In this document: in pieces, positions 11,968-24,528 of the stretch
Numbering within the stretch: the first letter of the stretch is position 1
Layout: the number at the start of each line of letters is the position of its first letter
NCBI GenBank assembly: GCA_015501605.1
Contig: JADNRZ010000011.1
Coordinates: 682,001-746,000 of the forward strand
Length of the DNA: 64,000 nucleotides
Direction: 5' to 3'
From: Panaeolus papilionaceus
Taxonomy: Eukaryota; Basidiomycota; Agaricomycetes; Agaricales
The notes under the pieces: generated by a model
Told to the model about the DNA's origin: nothing
The model's database searches: none
Seen by the model: the letters and a program-made list of their open reading frames with translations, nothing else
Position numbers and translations under genes: made by a program

Positions 11968-14783
11968 CTTTAAAGCGTTTCAGGAGGTCGTTATGACAAT
12001 GGAAGGCGGTCATTTCCAAACGTATGACAATATTCTGGGCTTTTTGTCCGTCAAGTTAACAACCGAAGCTGAACGGCGACAATTGCCATATACGGAAGTC
12101 AATTGGCGCACGTCCTGGCGCCGTTACTCTAAATAACCCTGCAGTTTTGTTTCGTTGTCATGACCTCTCAAATTTCAATTCCTATTCTCCACATTAAAAT
12201 ATTCCTGAGCGCACTGTCTCTACTTTAAAATGAACTTAGTACTTGGTGGAAATTTATGGTGTACGAATCATTGTGATTATGCACATGATGCAAGAGCATG
12301 ATGGCGTTTGTTAATTTACGCAGGCTCGTGCGTGAAAACAAGGGGGCCATGCACATAAGAGTGCTTACAGTCATAGTGGGTCAAATGTGAAGTTGATGTG
12401 AAGAGGCAGTAACGAAGAAGCCAAGGTAAAACAAGGTGTTTTACGTTTAACATGGTCAACATGATAGTGGTATGTACTTACTTGGTGTGCTCATCAATGA
12501 GAACATGTACGCAGGTCCTCTACTGCATTGCTATCGACGACTTGCTATGCAGTTGCAACTACTGTCACGATATTTATGTAAGTTCAACTGGTTGTGGGTC
12601 CACTTACCAAATACCCACATGTTGGACTTATGAGTTTGGGGTTGAAAGCAGGCTCATAGCCTGGGGTGACAAACGAATATCAAGGGATGCAACACTGCGA
12701 TTCTGTCACTCAGCGACCGCTTGCCAGATGGTGCCAGTAGGTAACGCATGACGGCCTTTGTTGGTTCTTATACTTCATTTTGGGTGCATAATAAAGTGGT
12801 CTAGGACGTCTATTCAGCCACGCATATCACCTTCGTGTGGAGATCTTTCATTATGGAAATATATTGTGCAAAGGGCAGATGGAAAGTGGAGGGCATTAAG
12901 CGCCGGACCTTCGCAGCGGACGCTGCTCCATTTCATCTCTCGTCTCGTCTCGCTCGTATTTCGTCGTTCAATGTGCATTCGGCACCACCCTTCCTTTCAT
13001 TTCCCTGCATCTCCCTTGGCACTCGCAGGCCCTATGACCTTGCAACGTCGTGCGCTTATTCGTCACCATTACACCATCCACATCGCTCATACTATATTTT
13101 ATTTTATATCATTTCCTTATCTACACCTATCGTAACGCGCAAATCGCCATTGCTAATGCGGACAGCAGTAAGCTTGACGGCGTACGTATTTCCGTCCAAT
13201 TGGACGAGAACCACGACGAAAAACAGGAAGCCGGAGGAGATTATGGAAACATATTAGGTGGCGAGGATACGGAAGAAATAAGTCACATGAAAAATGCAAT
13301 ATGGTGAAATTTAATCAGGTTTTTTTTATGCACAGCTCCTTATTCTGGTGATTTAAAACGAATGCCATTCGTACTTACTTACGCTCTCCTTAAACCAGTC
13401 ATCTCTTTATGTGACTCTTATACCATAAGGGAGTGTACTCAGCTATCGACCAGTCACTTTGTAGCATGTAATACCAAATGTCAGACCTGCCTCAATGTTG
13501 TAAAACTATTTAAATCATATCGCGAAGGATTCTTTTGTGCTTTGCGATATAAATGTCGATCGCAAGAAACGTTCAATTCCACAAGGGAAGATAATTAAAG
13601 GTTGGAGCCTATCGAGCGCCCTCAAGGCTGATTGACGCTCCAATCCAGCGTTCAGGCGACCCTGCTCAGCCGGCCCTTACTGGAGCGACGGAGTCTATTT
13701 TGCACCGGGAAAAAACAGCCCATTGCGTGCATATTAAGTGAACACCATTCACTCCGATTTTCATTTCCTTCATGGTCTGCGGCGGTATGCTCCGAAGCCT
13801 CGGGCTAATTCGAGAAACGTTCGTTGTCGATTATTCATTCGGATGATATCGAGGAAGATAACTTATAAGGATTGTACTTTTCCGATTCATTAAAGAGTTG
13901 TGAAAGTTCTCAATCTAATCCCATCGATTGGATGGGATGCTGCTCCTGAAGGATCGAAGGTTATTGTATGAGGAAGGTGAATTTCTATATCTCCGAGATT
14001 GTTATCCGTTTTTTTTTTGTCTAGTCCGCCTCGGATACCGGTTCCCAAGTCGATGGCGCCGGCATGCCCTAATAGTCCTTGTATTCTTGGACCCCATCGC
14101 GGGCGAAACATGAATATCCACGCAGGATCGAAGTATCGCGTGCGGCGATACAGAACGACCGTAGGCAAGCGAGAGCGTTGACCTCGACCGAGTGAAACAG
14201 AGAGTTGTCTTTGACCAACCTTCGAGACGTGAAATCGATTGAAAGCAACGCGATTATATGCAGGAACGCAGCATGTCATGAAACGTCCCTGTAAGCTATC
14301 TGTCATCGGCATGCATTGGTAGCATGTACAGTCCTATTTATATCATTTGCCAAGGATGCGCACTTACTGCGCGTATAATATTATCACTGAGTCGATTCAG
14401 CTTACGCGCTTCGAAAAATGATATGATGAAAGAGTCTCTTTATGATTTTCTGTTTCCATTAATATGGATCGTCGACAAAGACAAAAACAACATTCTGCGC
14501 TCTTTGTTCTGTCCGCACAGGAGGAGAAATGGCCGAAAGAACGAGGCTTTGGTATTGTTCTTGATAAGATAAGATTTGTACTGATTAGAATTCTCACGGG
14601 TGGATATTGTGAATATCTTAATTGGGACGATGGACTTGACCCAAACCGCGTTTAGGTGCCTGCTGCCTTGAGTCTCAGACAGGTCAGTGCGGGCCTGCCA
14701 ACATTCTACCATTTCACGCTGCAACTCCTGTCCACTCTAATATACCACTCATACCCCTTCCAACAATACCACAAAATTCCACC
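11968..14783. other. Long intergenic stretch with only weak reading frames
   Basis: 2.8 kb in which I cannot defend any gene. The longest open frames are 13890-14312 (-), 140 codons, and overlapping plus-strand frames near 12758-13307, which include a tail rich in Asp/Glu (VQLDENHDEKQEAGGD). Neither shows a domain or a convincing splice pattern. A pyrimidine-rich stretch just before 14784 is the likely promoter or 5' UTR of the downstream F-box gene. Confidence 0.35.
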
Positions 14784-16977
14784 ATGGAGAGAGCTTACAA
14801 TGTTGGCAGTGTCAATGCAAGGGAGACCTTGACAAAGAACAGCCGCCGAAGGAGCCTCAAGACACTCTTTCAACTTCCTCTTTCAACCCGATCCTCGACT
14901 TATGGTTCCGTGTCGACAACAGCTTCGGTGGGCTCAATACCAGCAGACATTGTGCGCGAGATTGTGGACCTACTCGCACCATCGGATATCCTCAATTTCA
15001 GCTTGACTGTGCGTATCCACTCACCCCTCTGATATCATTGATGGAGTGGCGAAAAGAGGGAAAATTCTAATACAGACCCTGTTATTTCTTTTCGCTTAAC
15101 TTTAGTCTTCATACCTCCGCGCCCTGCTTTTGCCAGCGCTCTATGATACGGTGACGCTCAAGTCGAGTAAAAACTGTAGAGTGACGTTGGAAATGCTGGA
15201 GCATAGACCCGAGTTGTGTTACTACATCAAGAAACTTGCAGTCCGCCCTAATTACTACTTGTCTTGGCCAAAACCAGATGACGAACTCGATGAGGATTGG
15301 GTGGCTCAGAAGATTCAAAAGATATCGATATACCTCAAGAACATGCATACCTTTGACTGGGATGGATTGGAGCTGCCGACAGATGACCTGTGGGAGACGT
15401 TGAGGACAAAGTGAGTATTGATGATCATTCATTCTCTAATGACGGTGGTATATTAATTGACAACCATCTGCCTCGTCATTTAGTTGTCCCAATCTCAAAA
15501 GTGTCTTTTCAAACGTGGGGACTAAGCCCCTCAACGAAGACAGCGCCCTGTTCAGCTTCTCCAACCTCACCAGCTTCTCACTGATTGTCCGTCATGGACT
15601 TGGTGGATCAGGTGCGTCATCGCTATGCCATGCTTTTCGGCTAGCAGCAGCCATTTGCTGACATCACACGGTTTCCTCTCCATCGCAGAATTATTCCCCA
15701 TTCTGGAAGAAATACCCCCGCGATTCTGGGACATGATTTTAGAGCGTTGTCCAGATCTCCAAGAACTCGCGATATGCAGCTTTTCGTCCTCTGCTCGCGT
15801 CTTTGACTTTGATCGTATTACGGAGGGGACATGGCCCCGTCTACATACCCTTACCCTTGGCTCCTTTGGTTATCAGTCCGATTTCTCACTGGGCCCACCT
15901 TCTTTGACGAATGAGAACGGCCTGTCGACGTTCTTGGAAAGACATACCGATTTGAAATATGTTCGGTTTTTATGGAATTTCAAACGATGGATGTCCCCCG
16001 ATACCATCCCGATGGATCTCTCTCCCGCTGCCTTGCCCAATCTTGACACTTTCATCGGGGTCTATCAGCAGCTAGCACAACTCCCCAACCCGCAATCGGT
16101 GGAAACGCTGGATCTCACGTGCGAGCCTGTGTACGAGAGCAGGCTGGAGACGGTCTGCCCTATCCTCAAGAGCTTGACTAGCCTCACTAGTCTGGATATC
16201 TGGACCCACGTCTTCGATCCCGAGAGAGACCATTCGGCGTTTTTCAAGACTATTCTTCTTAGTTGTCCCAATCTCACCGATTTCCACTTCATGTGCACCA
16301 CTTCCTTCACCGCGCGGCCTCTCAAACACCTCATCTCGCAACTCCACCTCTTGCCAAATCTGAAACGGTTCTCGTTGACGAAAGGCCATAAATATATCGA
16401 TGAAAGCATGTTGTCGACTGCGCTCAGGATATTGAAGCATAACCCCAAGCTGAAGCAGATTAATATTAGGTGGGCGAGGGAACGGTGTCCGAATCATTTG
16501 AAGCAGGAGGGGACATATGATGTTGTGGTGAATGGGGAGACAGGGATGCCGGAGGCGGTTAGTGTGTTTGAGAGGGGGATACCGCTGGTGGGCACTCCGT
16601 TTGTGAGAAGGTTTAGGCATGGGTTGGAGGGTGGAAGGATGCGCAAGTTTTCAACGTGGGGGTTGGGCACGAGTAGAGGGGGGAAGGACAGAGAGGAGAG
16701 GGAGGAACATGAGGAGGAAGACGAAGGTGATGGGGCTACGGGAGTGGGTGTTGGGAGACGAAGACGAGGGAAGGGAGGGGCGAGACCGAAGAGTTTTATG
16801 TCGATTTTTTGGTGGGTTTTTTTATTTTTATTTTGTTGGTTATGGAAAACTCATTCATTCATTTTAGATCTCTGTGGTCGTCCTAAAAGGACTTTCACCT
16901 CGTCATCATCAAATCTTCTCTCGTCTCCCTTGGTCCTGCTGTCATCGTCATTTCTTCTTACCTTATCTCCCCGCTAA
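14784..16977 (+). CDS. F-box/LRR protein, single copy
   Basis: Four exons, 14784-15008, 15106-15410, 15484-15611 and 15689-16977, join in phase to 648 codons; donors are GTGCGT or GTGAGT. The ATG sits in CCACCATGG, a strong initiation context. Residues 51-75 (SIPADIVREIVDLLAPSDI, then LNFSLT) form an F-box-like start that continues into SSYLRALLLPALYDTV, the usual core of agaricomycete F-box proteins. The rest is leucine-rich (CPNLKSVFSN, CPDLQELAICS, CPNLTDFHFMC, LPNLKRFSL). Near residues 520-570 there is an acidic/Glu-rich stretch and then a basic stretch. After that the frame reads into Phe/Trp/Leu-rich text encoded by a T-run (about 16804-16850), which could instead be an unspliced intron or 3' UTR, so the C-terminus is uncertain. 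It is not close in sequence to the 3-10 kb array. Confidence 0.72.
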
Positions 16978-17414
16978 TTCACCGCGTCCTCGTCTTGCTT
17001 CTTCTCTCTTCGTCTCCTCTTTTAACTATCGTTCATCCTAAAATCAAATACCGTCTCCCTCCCAGCCCTGGTTCGGCGTTATGCACTATGCCCTCAATGC
17101 AACCACATCCGTTGCGTTCTTCGTTCCACCACCACCTCTCGCATTCACGGACTCAACCACCCACATCATCATTCGTTTATTTGCATCTCCATTCCTTATT
17201 AATAACTCTTTTAACCACAAAATTACTTACTTGGTCGCTCACTCATCATGCCATGCCACTTGTACCCCCTTTCCATCCCCCACATTTATATCAAGTCCAA
17301 TCGTTATAAAAACCCTTCATTACTCTGTATGACCATATCCTCATATCGTATCGTATCTTCTGTGTTCGTTTTATTGTACGTTAGGTTACTTACTTAGGAT
17401 CACACCTGTCCGTC

Positions 17415-17442
17415 GTTTCGTTCGTTCGTTTGTTCGTTCGTT
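17415..17442. repeat. TTCG microsatellite
   Basis: A run of TTCG tetranucleotides with one TTTG variant lies in the pyrimidine-rich spacer. Confidence 0.7.
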
Positions 17443-19189
17443 TTATGTCTTGTTTTATTGTGTTTTCTCGTCTTGTTGTATAGGTCCCTCGTTGTTTATC
17501 GTCTGTACTTACCTACTCCCTTGCTCCCTTGTTGACTGCTGACTTGCCCTGTGATTGTTTTGTAGAATGTTGTGCTGTTGTATTTATTTTATTTTTTGCC
17601 CTCTTTTTTTTGTGGGTTTTTGGTGTAGGATATTAAGAGAAGCTGTATTGTGTGTATTTATTATTTTCTTGGTCTCTCGTCGCTTTGGGTTTTGGTCGAT
17701 ATCGTTGAGATCTTTGAGTGTTGGAATAGCTTAATCCTTGCTTAACCTTGCTTTTATGGTGAGTTCCATTGCCTATGGCATACTATGCGACGCTTGCAGA
17801 GCCTAGAGTCTAAAACCTAGTTATACTACTCCGATTACTGCTCGCTCATCGGGATGGAGCACCTTTGAATTGCAACACGAGGCAACTTGAGGACATGAGG
17901 CTGTCATCGTCAGGGGCAAACGGAGTCGCGGACCGCAGCGGGACGTCGGCACGTTACGTCATATTTCTCACGGGGAACCTGCTGTTGGCAGCTGTCAGTC
18001 GGTTCCAATGTTCGTTTGTTACCTCCATGAGTGTCTGTGTCTATTCTGTTGCTTTCGATTTTTTTGTGACATCTGGCTGTGCGATAATGACCTCGGCTTG
18101 GATGACTTGGGAGGGATAGGAATTTGAAGGCTGTCGCTGTCGTCTTGCTTGCCTCGAGCCTAGGATGAGCGAGGCTCAGGAGACCTGGCATTTGAACCCC
18201 CAGTTATCCCACCAAATCGCCAACGATACAACATACTTGCATACTTCTATTGCCGCTTTCAAGGAACTGGAACAACGCACCGCTACACCGCTCGCCGAGG
18301 CATTTCCGATCTCTTATATGTGTCGCAGCCCTTTCAGTCATCCTAGACTGGATCCGTTTCTACCTCGTTCACATACTGTGCTATAAATAGCCTAGGGTGG
18401 TGCTTCTCCAATTCCAACATCGCGGCTTCTGCAAGCTCCATACATGTATAATTCAGATGTTCTGTTTAAACTTAGCTTTGAAACATGCTGTTTGTGCTGG
18501 GTTTGAAGACCTCATGACCTGTTTAGCGTTATGGTGACCTTGGCTTTGGGTGTGGTACGGTGTTATCATGCTGCACCGACATGGGGTATTTTGGTACCTA
18601 ACCTTTACGATGTGACGAGAAAAGATGGGGTACGTTCTTCAGCTCCGTAATACGAGGATTTGAATGCTAATAGGGCTCGTTTCCGTAGGTTTTGAGATGG
18701 GTGAAGACTCCTGAAGCCCTACGATCGATACCAGGGCTCACCATTCAATTGAACGTATTCACACTTCGGCAGCGTAAGATGCGAAGAAGGGCTTCTTCAT
18801 AACTATCATTCTCAATATGATTATCAGGATCAGGTGCTCCACCCTCTTTATTCGCAAGCTGTGGATAAAGCATCTGATCTCATGACTCCACTTGCTCTGT
18901 TGGGCGGACATATTTATGTCGGTCTTTCGCCTTTTGGGTGGAGAGTCGTCACTAGTTCACCTGGAAAAGCATAGGGTGGTGATGGGACTTTTAATTGGGT
19001 GGTAACGTGGTTGGGTTGGGAGAAGCCGCACCATCGTGTTGGGTTTTATGGTTTTCTTTTCTTTGTTTAGAATTGGAAGCCAAAGAGAAGGAAGCAAGTG
19101 AGATTGGGAATCAATGCGATCTGGGTGCAGATGCGTTACATACATTGTATTACATTGCATTCTCATTCTGCCGTGATTGGGTTTTTGGA

Positions 19190-19212
19190 TATATACCCGC
19201 CCCGGTCTGGGG
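19190..19212 (+). promoter_or_regulatory. TATA-like box and paired Mig1/CreA-type GC boxes of the sugar transporter
   Basis: TATATA at 19190-19195 lies about 90 bp before the transporter ATG. Immediately after it are CCCCGG (19200-19205; reverse complement CCGGGG) and CTGGGG (19207-19212). Both match the SYGGGG consensus of fungal carbon-catabolite repressors (Mig1/CreA). The words are short, so binding is an inference supported mainly by the identity of the gene downstream. Confidence 0.35.
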
Positions 19213-19283
19213 CGAGTGATTCTTCCTGGTCCTTCCCCCTTTTCCTGTTGGTTAACTTCTGACCCCTGGACGGACAAGCAAGG

Positions 19284-21856
19284 ATGTCGAAGGTACGCCC
19301 CTTGCCCTGTTCTCTGTGTTCCCTTGAGTGCTTATTGACGCCCTTTCCCCACGTTACCCACACAGAAATATACGAGCTATAATGCGGGGATCGCGTCTAA
19401 TCCAGTGCGTAATCTCTCATAGTTTAACTGCGCACTTCAGCTTATTTTAATGTGCCGGGGTGTTTAGTACGTCGTGGGCTCTTTTGCCTGTATCGGTGGA
19501 GGCCTGTTCGGTCTCGATATTTCGTCCATGTCAGGAGTCTTAAACGTGAGTGTACTGGCCCACAATAAGCTGAGATGAGGATGCTAACGATATCTCATCG
19601 TGTGCCCTTAGAACGACTCCTACAAAAGTACATTTGGAAATGTAAGCCTTTTGTGGACATCCAAGCTTTCCTTAGGAGCGACTTGTGCTGATCTTGGCTT
19701 TTCTTCTCCTCTCTAGCCTAATCCCGCCGACCAAGGAGGGATCGTCGCATCCATGCCTGCAGGATCCCTTATCGGCGCTCTAGCTGTGACGCAGCTCGCT
19801 GATAGGATTGGGAGGAAGATGACGATTATCGTGGCTGGGATTATTTGGGTGATTGGATCGATTTTGCAGTGTGCTGCTGTGGTGAGTTCCTTTTTTTTGA
19901 ACCCCTGTTTTTTGGGGATGAAGAGAGTGAAGAGATGGGATACTGATGTTCATTTCTTTTGTTTTTGCATTCTCCGCCCTTTTCGTGATTCTTCCTCTAT
20001 ACAATGTGTGATTTCACATATACCCCACATCCTCACACTACCACATGATTCTCATCCAAATTGACTCGCACTGCGTCATTTTTTGATGTTCATCGCACCC
20101 CATAATTGAATTCGGCGGACACACATAGAACCGTGGGATGCTCGTCGTTGGCCGTATTATTTCTGGCATCTCTGTCGGAATGTGCAGCGCCGTTGTGCCA
20201 ATTTATCAATCTGAGATCACAGCGCCTTCTATTCGTGGACGAATTGTGTCGTTGCAGCAATGGTGCGTCATTTTATTTATTCTTCATTGTTAAATCCATG
20301 TTGACGGCTCTGACGCGTGTTTCTCAGGTCTATTACATGGGGAATTCTCATTCAGTACTTCATCCAGTTTGGGTGCTCCTACCTTAACGGTGCTGCGTCG
20401 TTCAGAATTCCATGGGGTCTTCAGATGATCCCTGCTATTTTCTTGAGCGCTGGTATGATTTTCTTCCCTGAGAGTCCTAGGTGGTTGGTGGACAAGGGCC
20501 AGTGCGTATATTTCACCTTCTCTGGACAGTACAGCAACTCACCAAATGTGCGACTTCTAGCGAAGACGAGGCGCACCAAGTACTCGCTGATCTGCACGGT
20601 GGAGGTGATAAGAACAATGAGCTCGTCGTTCTTGAGTTTGAGGAGATTAGGCAGCAGGTTTGTGGTTTTTTTTCGTGTCGCTCATTGAACTATGCTCTGA
20701 CGCTGTTGGGATCTTTTTTAGGTTTACTTTGAGAGGAACGAGGGTGCCAAATCGTACCTTGATCTTCTCAAAGGTGGAAACCCCCGTCGTGTCATGCTCG
20801 GAATGTCCCTCCAGATGTGGTCTCAGCTCTCTGGAATGAACATTATGATGTGCGTCTTTCTCCGCGATTTGGCTCTTTTATTTGCTGATGATTGTTTTGA
20901 ACAGGTACTACATCGTCTACGTCTTTGAAGGCGCAGGTCTTACGGGTCGTCGCACTAACCTCATCGCCGATGTACGTTTTCTTCCCATATTTCTCCGTCC
21001 ACATCACTTACCATTCCCGCATATGTAGTCCATCCAATACGTGTTGAACGTGGGAATGACTGTCCCCGCCATCATCTACATCGACAAATGGGGCCGTCGT
21101 CCCATGTTGCTCGCTGGTACCCTCCTCATGGGCTTCTGGATGTTCCTCGTCGGTGGCTTGCAAGGTGGATTTGGACACTGGGCTGACCCCAACAACACTG
21201 GCACCCCAGTTTGGGTTATTGAGAATAATATGGCTGCGACGAAGGCTGTGATTGTGTGTTCTTATCTCTTTGTCTGCAGGTATGTACCCCTCCTTTTTAA
21301 AAATTTTATGGATAAACGGGATGCTGACGAGTATTTTAGTTTCGCTGTTACGATGGGACCTGTGTCGTGGACTTATCCTGCTGAGCTGGTATGCATATTT
21401 TACCATGACACTTATTATCCCATTTATTGACACCCATCACCTCGCAGTTCTCCCTTAAAATTCGTGGCAAAGCCGTCGCGCTCTCCACTGCCTCCAACTG
21501 GGCGTTCAATACCGCACTCGCATTCGCCGTCCCACCCGGTCTCAACTCGATCGCATGGAAGACATACTTCATCTTCGGCACCTTCAACTTTGCAGCGTTC
21601 TTGCATGTGCTGTTCATGTACCCCGAGACGGTGGGCAGGTCTTTGGAGGAGGTGGAGGAGATCTTTAAGCAGGGCCATGCGTTTACGGCGTGGAAGATTG
21701 GAAAGGATGTGGGTAAGAAGACGTTGGCGGAAGTTGTGGAGAGGGTGAGTTTTTTATTTTCGTCTTGACTGGTGTTTGGATGGGATGCTGATGATTGTTT
21801 TTCTATAGCGCAAGGGTGCTTCTACACCTGAGAAGAGGGGGTCTGACGATGCTTGA
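19284..21856 (+). CDS. MFS hexose transporter (sugar porter family)
   Basis: Fourteen exons join in phase to 521 residues: 19284-19292, 19366-19404, 19468-19545, 19612-19641, 19717-19881, 20129-20262, 20328-20501, 20561-20657, 20722-20849, 20905-20971, 21029-21279, 21340-21388, 21448-21744 and 21809-21856. The first coding exon is only nine bases. Sugar-porter signatures appear in order: GGLFGLDISSMSGVL, DRIGRK, VGRIISGISVGM, PESPRWLVDKG, QMWSQLSGMN, DKWGRRP, and YPETVGRSLEEVEEIF near the end. About twelve membrane segments fit the family. Function is expected to be H+-coupled or facilitated uptake of hexoses at the plasma membrane. The closest named relatives are probably yeast Hxt/Hgt-type carriers; there is no long C-terminal tail as in Snf3/Rgt2 sensors, which argues for a carrier. 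Mig1/CreA-like words upstream suggest glucose repression. Confidence 0.88.
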
Positions 21857-22695
21857 GCATGATGAGAGGTGGTGCATACTCAATCCCGTCGTAATCGGTT
21901 CATGATTTGTTTTGTTCTTTCTGTCTTTTTCGATTGTAATTTTACGAGATTGTACGATTGTATTTTTGCATGATAATTGTCATGATTTTCGTGTGGGTTT
22001 TGTTGTGTTCGCAACTTAGAATTTCTTCATGTGGACCTGGTGGTATGGGCTAACTACAGAGACTACATCAGGCGTGGTAAATGACAGGATCATCTAATCG
22101 GAAGGTCGATCGGCTGAGTCGGTTATCCTCCAACCACCACCTCCTGTGGTACTATCACATTGAATCCTTGTACCCTCGCTTTGGCTTTGTATACTGGCAA
22201 CATAATTGTCTTCAGGCTGTTTGCGCGGTTCTAGGACTTATGAGCCCACTTGTCTCGGCCAGGCACGGTAATTCACGGAGATGATAGAGAGCGGACGGGA
22301 ATCGAAAGGATTCGAGACTAGGGTTTATTAAAATTCTAGTTTGCGTTGTACCTGGGTGCGGAACAGGGCATGAAATTTCAGGGTCCTTGTCAGTATCTCA
22401 AGTCGCGTACCTCCCGTTGATTATCGTGAAAGCCTTTGGCTGGACCAGATACCCTGATTCTGACTGAATGAATGAAAGACAGCCAGCTTGATGACAAAAA
22501 CTAAGTACCTGGTACCGACCGTTCTTTTCATTTAGAATCTGCTACATCTTGCATCTGCGGTGTATTTCTTGTTCTCGACCTTAATACATTCCGGAACTGG
22601 AGTCCAAGCTGGCGACAAAAAACTTCGAGCATGAAGGTATATAAGCATCCGGTAGAGTGCATATTCGTCAAACATCTATCGCGTTCAACACTATT
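21857..22695. other. Intergenic with a duplicated segment
   Basis: No gene seen. About 22068-22450 is clearly related to 54886-55352 (see the repeat entries). A TATATAA at 22638-22644 lies 52 bp before the ATG of the downstream membrane-protein gene and is its likely TATA box. Confidence 0.5.
22068..22450 (+). repeat. Dispersed duplicated segment, copy 1
   Basis: Shares long collinear stretches with 54886-55352. Examples are TTGTATACTGGCAAC against TTGTATACTGGCAAC, CTAGGACTTATGAGCCC in both, CGAACGGGAATCGA-like text, and ATTATCGTGAAAGCCTTTGG in both. Divergence is moderate (substitutions and small indels). Copy 1 ends about 250 bp upstream of family gene A. Confidence 0.7.
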
Positions 22696-24106
22696 ATGCC
22701 ACTTTTATCGAGCTGGGGCTTGGGAATGGGGGATAGCGATTTGCACCTCGACTTTTCCCCTTGTCTCGAGGGTGTAATTGTCGATGCATCAATAATGTCT
22801 CGATCACAAGAATCACTGGACACACCTCCCACCTCCTCATTTCCTCTTTGTATGCTATCACCCGACGAAGAGGATCATTCATGCCCCGAAACACATCACC
22901 TTCGACGGTAAGCATGCTTCAACACCATTTATCTCATTTATGCCGAGTTTAAAACTTAGTTAAACCTAGTGCTGTCGAAACTAATCCGACATTCCAACCC
23001 CATGTATTACCCAAAAGAACTTGGGTTGATGTCCTCAAACTTAGACTGCTCATCAAGATCCTTCGAAAGGGCCACAACTACGCGCTTTTCACGCTACCAT
23101 CTTTTTACTCGACCCGCTTTACCATCTTTTTTGAAGCTGGGTTCATGCCCTTAGATAACCTGAAGATGGCTATTTTCGAGCACGCGATTAATCCAATATC
23201 TTCCAAGACGCAGACAGCTCGGAAGGCTCGGAAACCCTTGTTTAGTCTTTGGGTGATGCTCCTTGATTCTCTCATTAAGGGATGGGAGACAATGAACATC
23301 ATTTCTGCGCTACTTCTAACGTGTGTACAACTTTCTTCATCCGGCAGTACATCTAGTGAACCCGTTGTGCACTTAACAGGGCAATATTTTCGGTCATTCA
23401 ACTAGACAATTCAGCGGCGCAACCCGATATCCATTTCTCCGCATTGGCCTCAATGTTTTGTGCGCTTTTAAGCTTGATGTTTGGGTGCCTTTGCATCATC
23501 TGGCTTGGGACAATGAAGGAATTGCACAAGGCCGCTAACATCCGAGACGAGGTTCGGAAGCAGCACACACACTTTTCGAGCACGTGGGTTATGTTGGCGA
23601 TGCCCGCTGTCTGGCTTGGGTGGTGAGCATTCTCTCTTCCCCCACGGCATTCTGTTGTCGCTGAATGAACAATTTACAGGTCGATCTTCTGGTTCACCAT
23701 CTGCACTATGTCGCTTCTTTGGAGGACTGGCGCAGCAGAGGATAAATATCGTCAACCATCAACGGGCCGTCCGATCCTCGTGCCCCGCGTTCTAGTTGCC
23801 GTGCTTCTGGCCTTGGGGCTCATCCACCTTGTTTTTGCAAGGATTACCATGAAGTGGTACGGGCTGTCGATGGATAGGAGATGGAATCATCGCATTGGAC
23901 ACTGGGTCATAGACCTTCGGGAAACGCTACGCCACAAAATAGACAACACTACGAACGAAGCTGAAAAAGCAAGTCTACAGAAGGGGGTTTCTTTTCTTGT
24001 GAGCCGTTTCGATGCTTTGAAGATTCAGGAGTGTGAGAAGGTGGGTTGCGAAGTTGCAAATATCAACGATCAAAGTGCGGGCAATGAACACAAGGTCTCA
24101 TCTTAA
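22696..24106 (+). CDS. Agaricomycete-type multi-pass membrane protein, family member A (short form)
   Basis: Exons 22696-22907, 22970-23320, 23380-23622 and 23680-24106 join in phase to 410 residues. The N-terminus (about 70 residues) is soluble and carries SLDTPP and LSPDEED, matching member B (SLDTPP, LSPSEEE). The core follows: YALFTLPSFYSTRFTIFFEA, LLDSLIKGWETMNIISALLLT, SMFCALLSLMFGCLCIIWLG, TWVMLAMPAVWLGW, ICTMSLLWRTGAAED and a last helix (VLVAVLLALGLIHLVF). Intron positions in the core are identical to members B, C and D, so common descent is certain. Unlike C and D it ends soon after the last helix with a polar tail of about 70 residues and lacks the C-terminal domain. I know of no functional assignment for this family; the location is presumably a membrane. 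Confidence 0.75.
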
Positions 24107-24528
24107 TTTCCCTAGCACCCTGTGCAAATTATGCTGTTTCTGCTGTATATCTTTTCTAACTTCGAAGTTCGAACCCTATATCCTTTGTAATCTGACCATG
24201 TCTTTTCCTTCCATGGATATTATTTCAGAATTCATTAGTATTTGGTGTATTATATACTATAATGTGTTCAGTCTCTTGCTAATGTCGCACTCTTTGGACT
24301 AATGGACAAGCAGTGGTCTAGGTGTTGTTGGCGCCAAAAGCGAACCCGGGATATGCCATAGACAGATATATTCTGTCAACTTGAAAGCAGTGATGGGTCT
24401 CCATATTACCGACGAATGTGAGATCAGTTAGACACACTATGCTATAGGCGGGGTATGTGACAGTGTCAAGTATCCAAAGTGCAGGAAAAGGACATCCACC
24501 AGTTTCAGTCGATCTTCATGAACGACTT
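24107..24528. other. Intergenic, no gene seen
   Basis: 3' flank of member A and of the minus-strand reading frames that follow. Nothing recognisable. Confidence 0.4.

Larger units (their letters stand above)
16978..19283. other. Intergenic, pyrimidine-rich
   Basis: About 2.3 kb between the F-box/LRR gene and the transporter. 16980-17650 is strongly T/C-rich on the plus strand with many TCGT/TTCG words, compatible with 3' UTR or spacer. A 73-codon open frame at 18165-18386 (+) has no recognisable feature. I see no supported gene. Confidence 0.4.

Noticed and set aside
13890..14312. 140-codon minus-strand frame in the 12-14.8 kb spacer
   Set aside because: No recognisable motif, no splice context and no paralogue in the window; could be chance.
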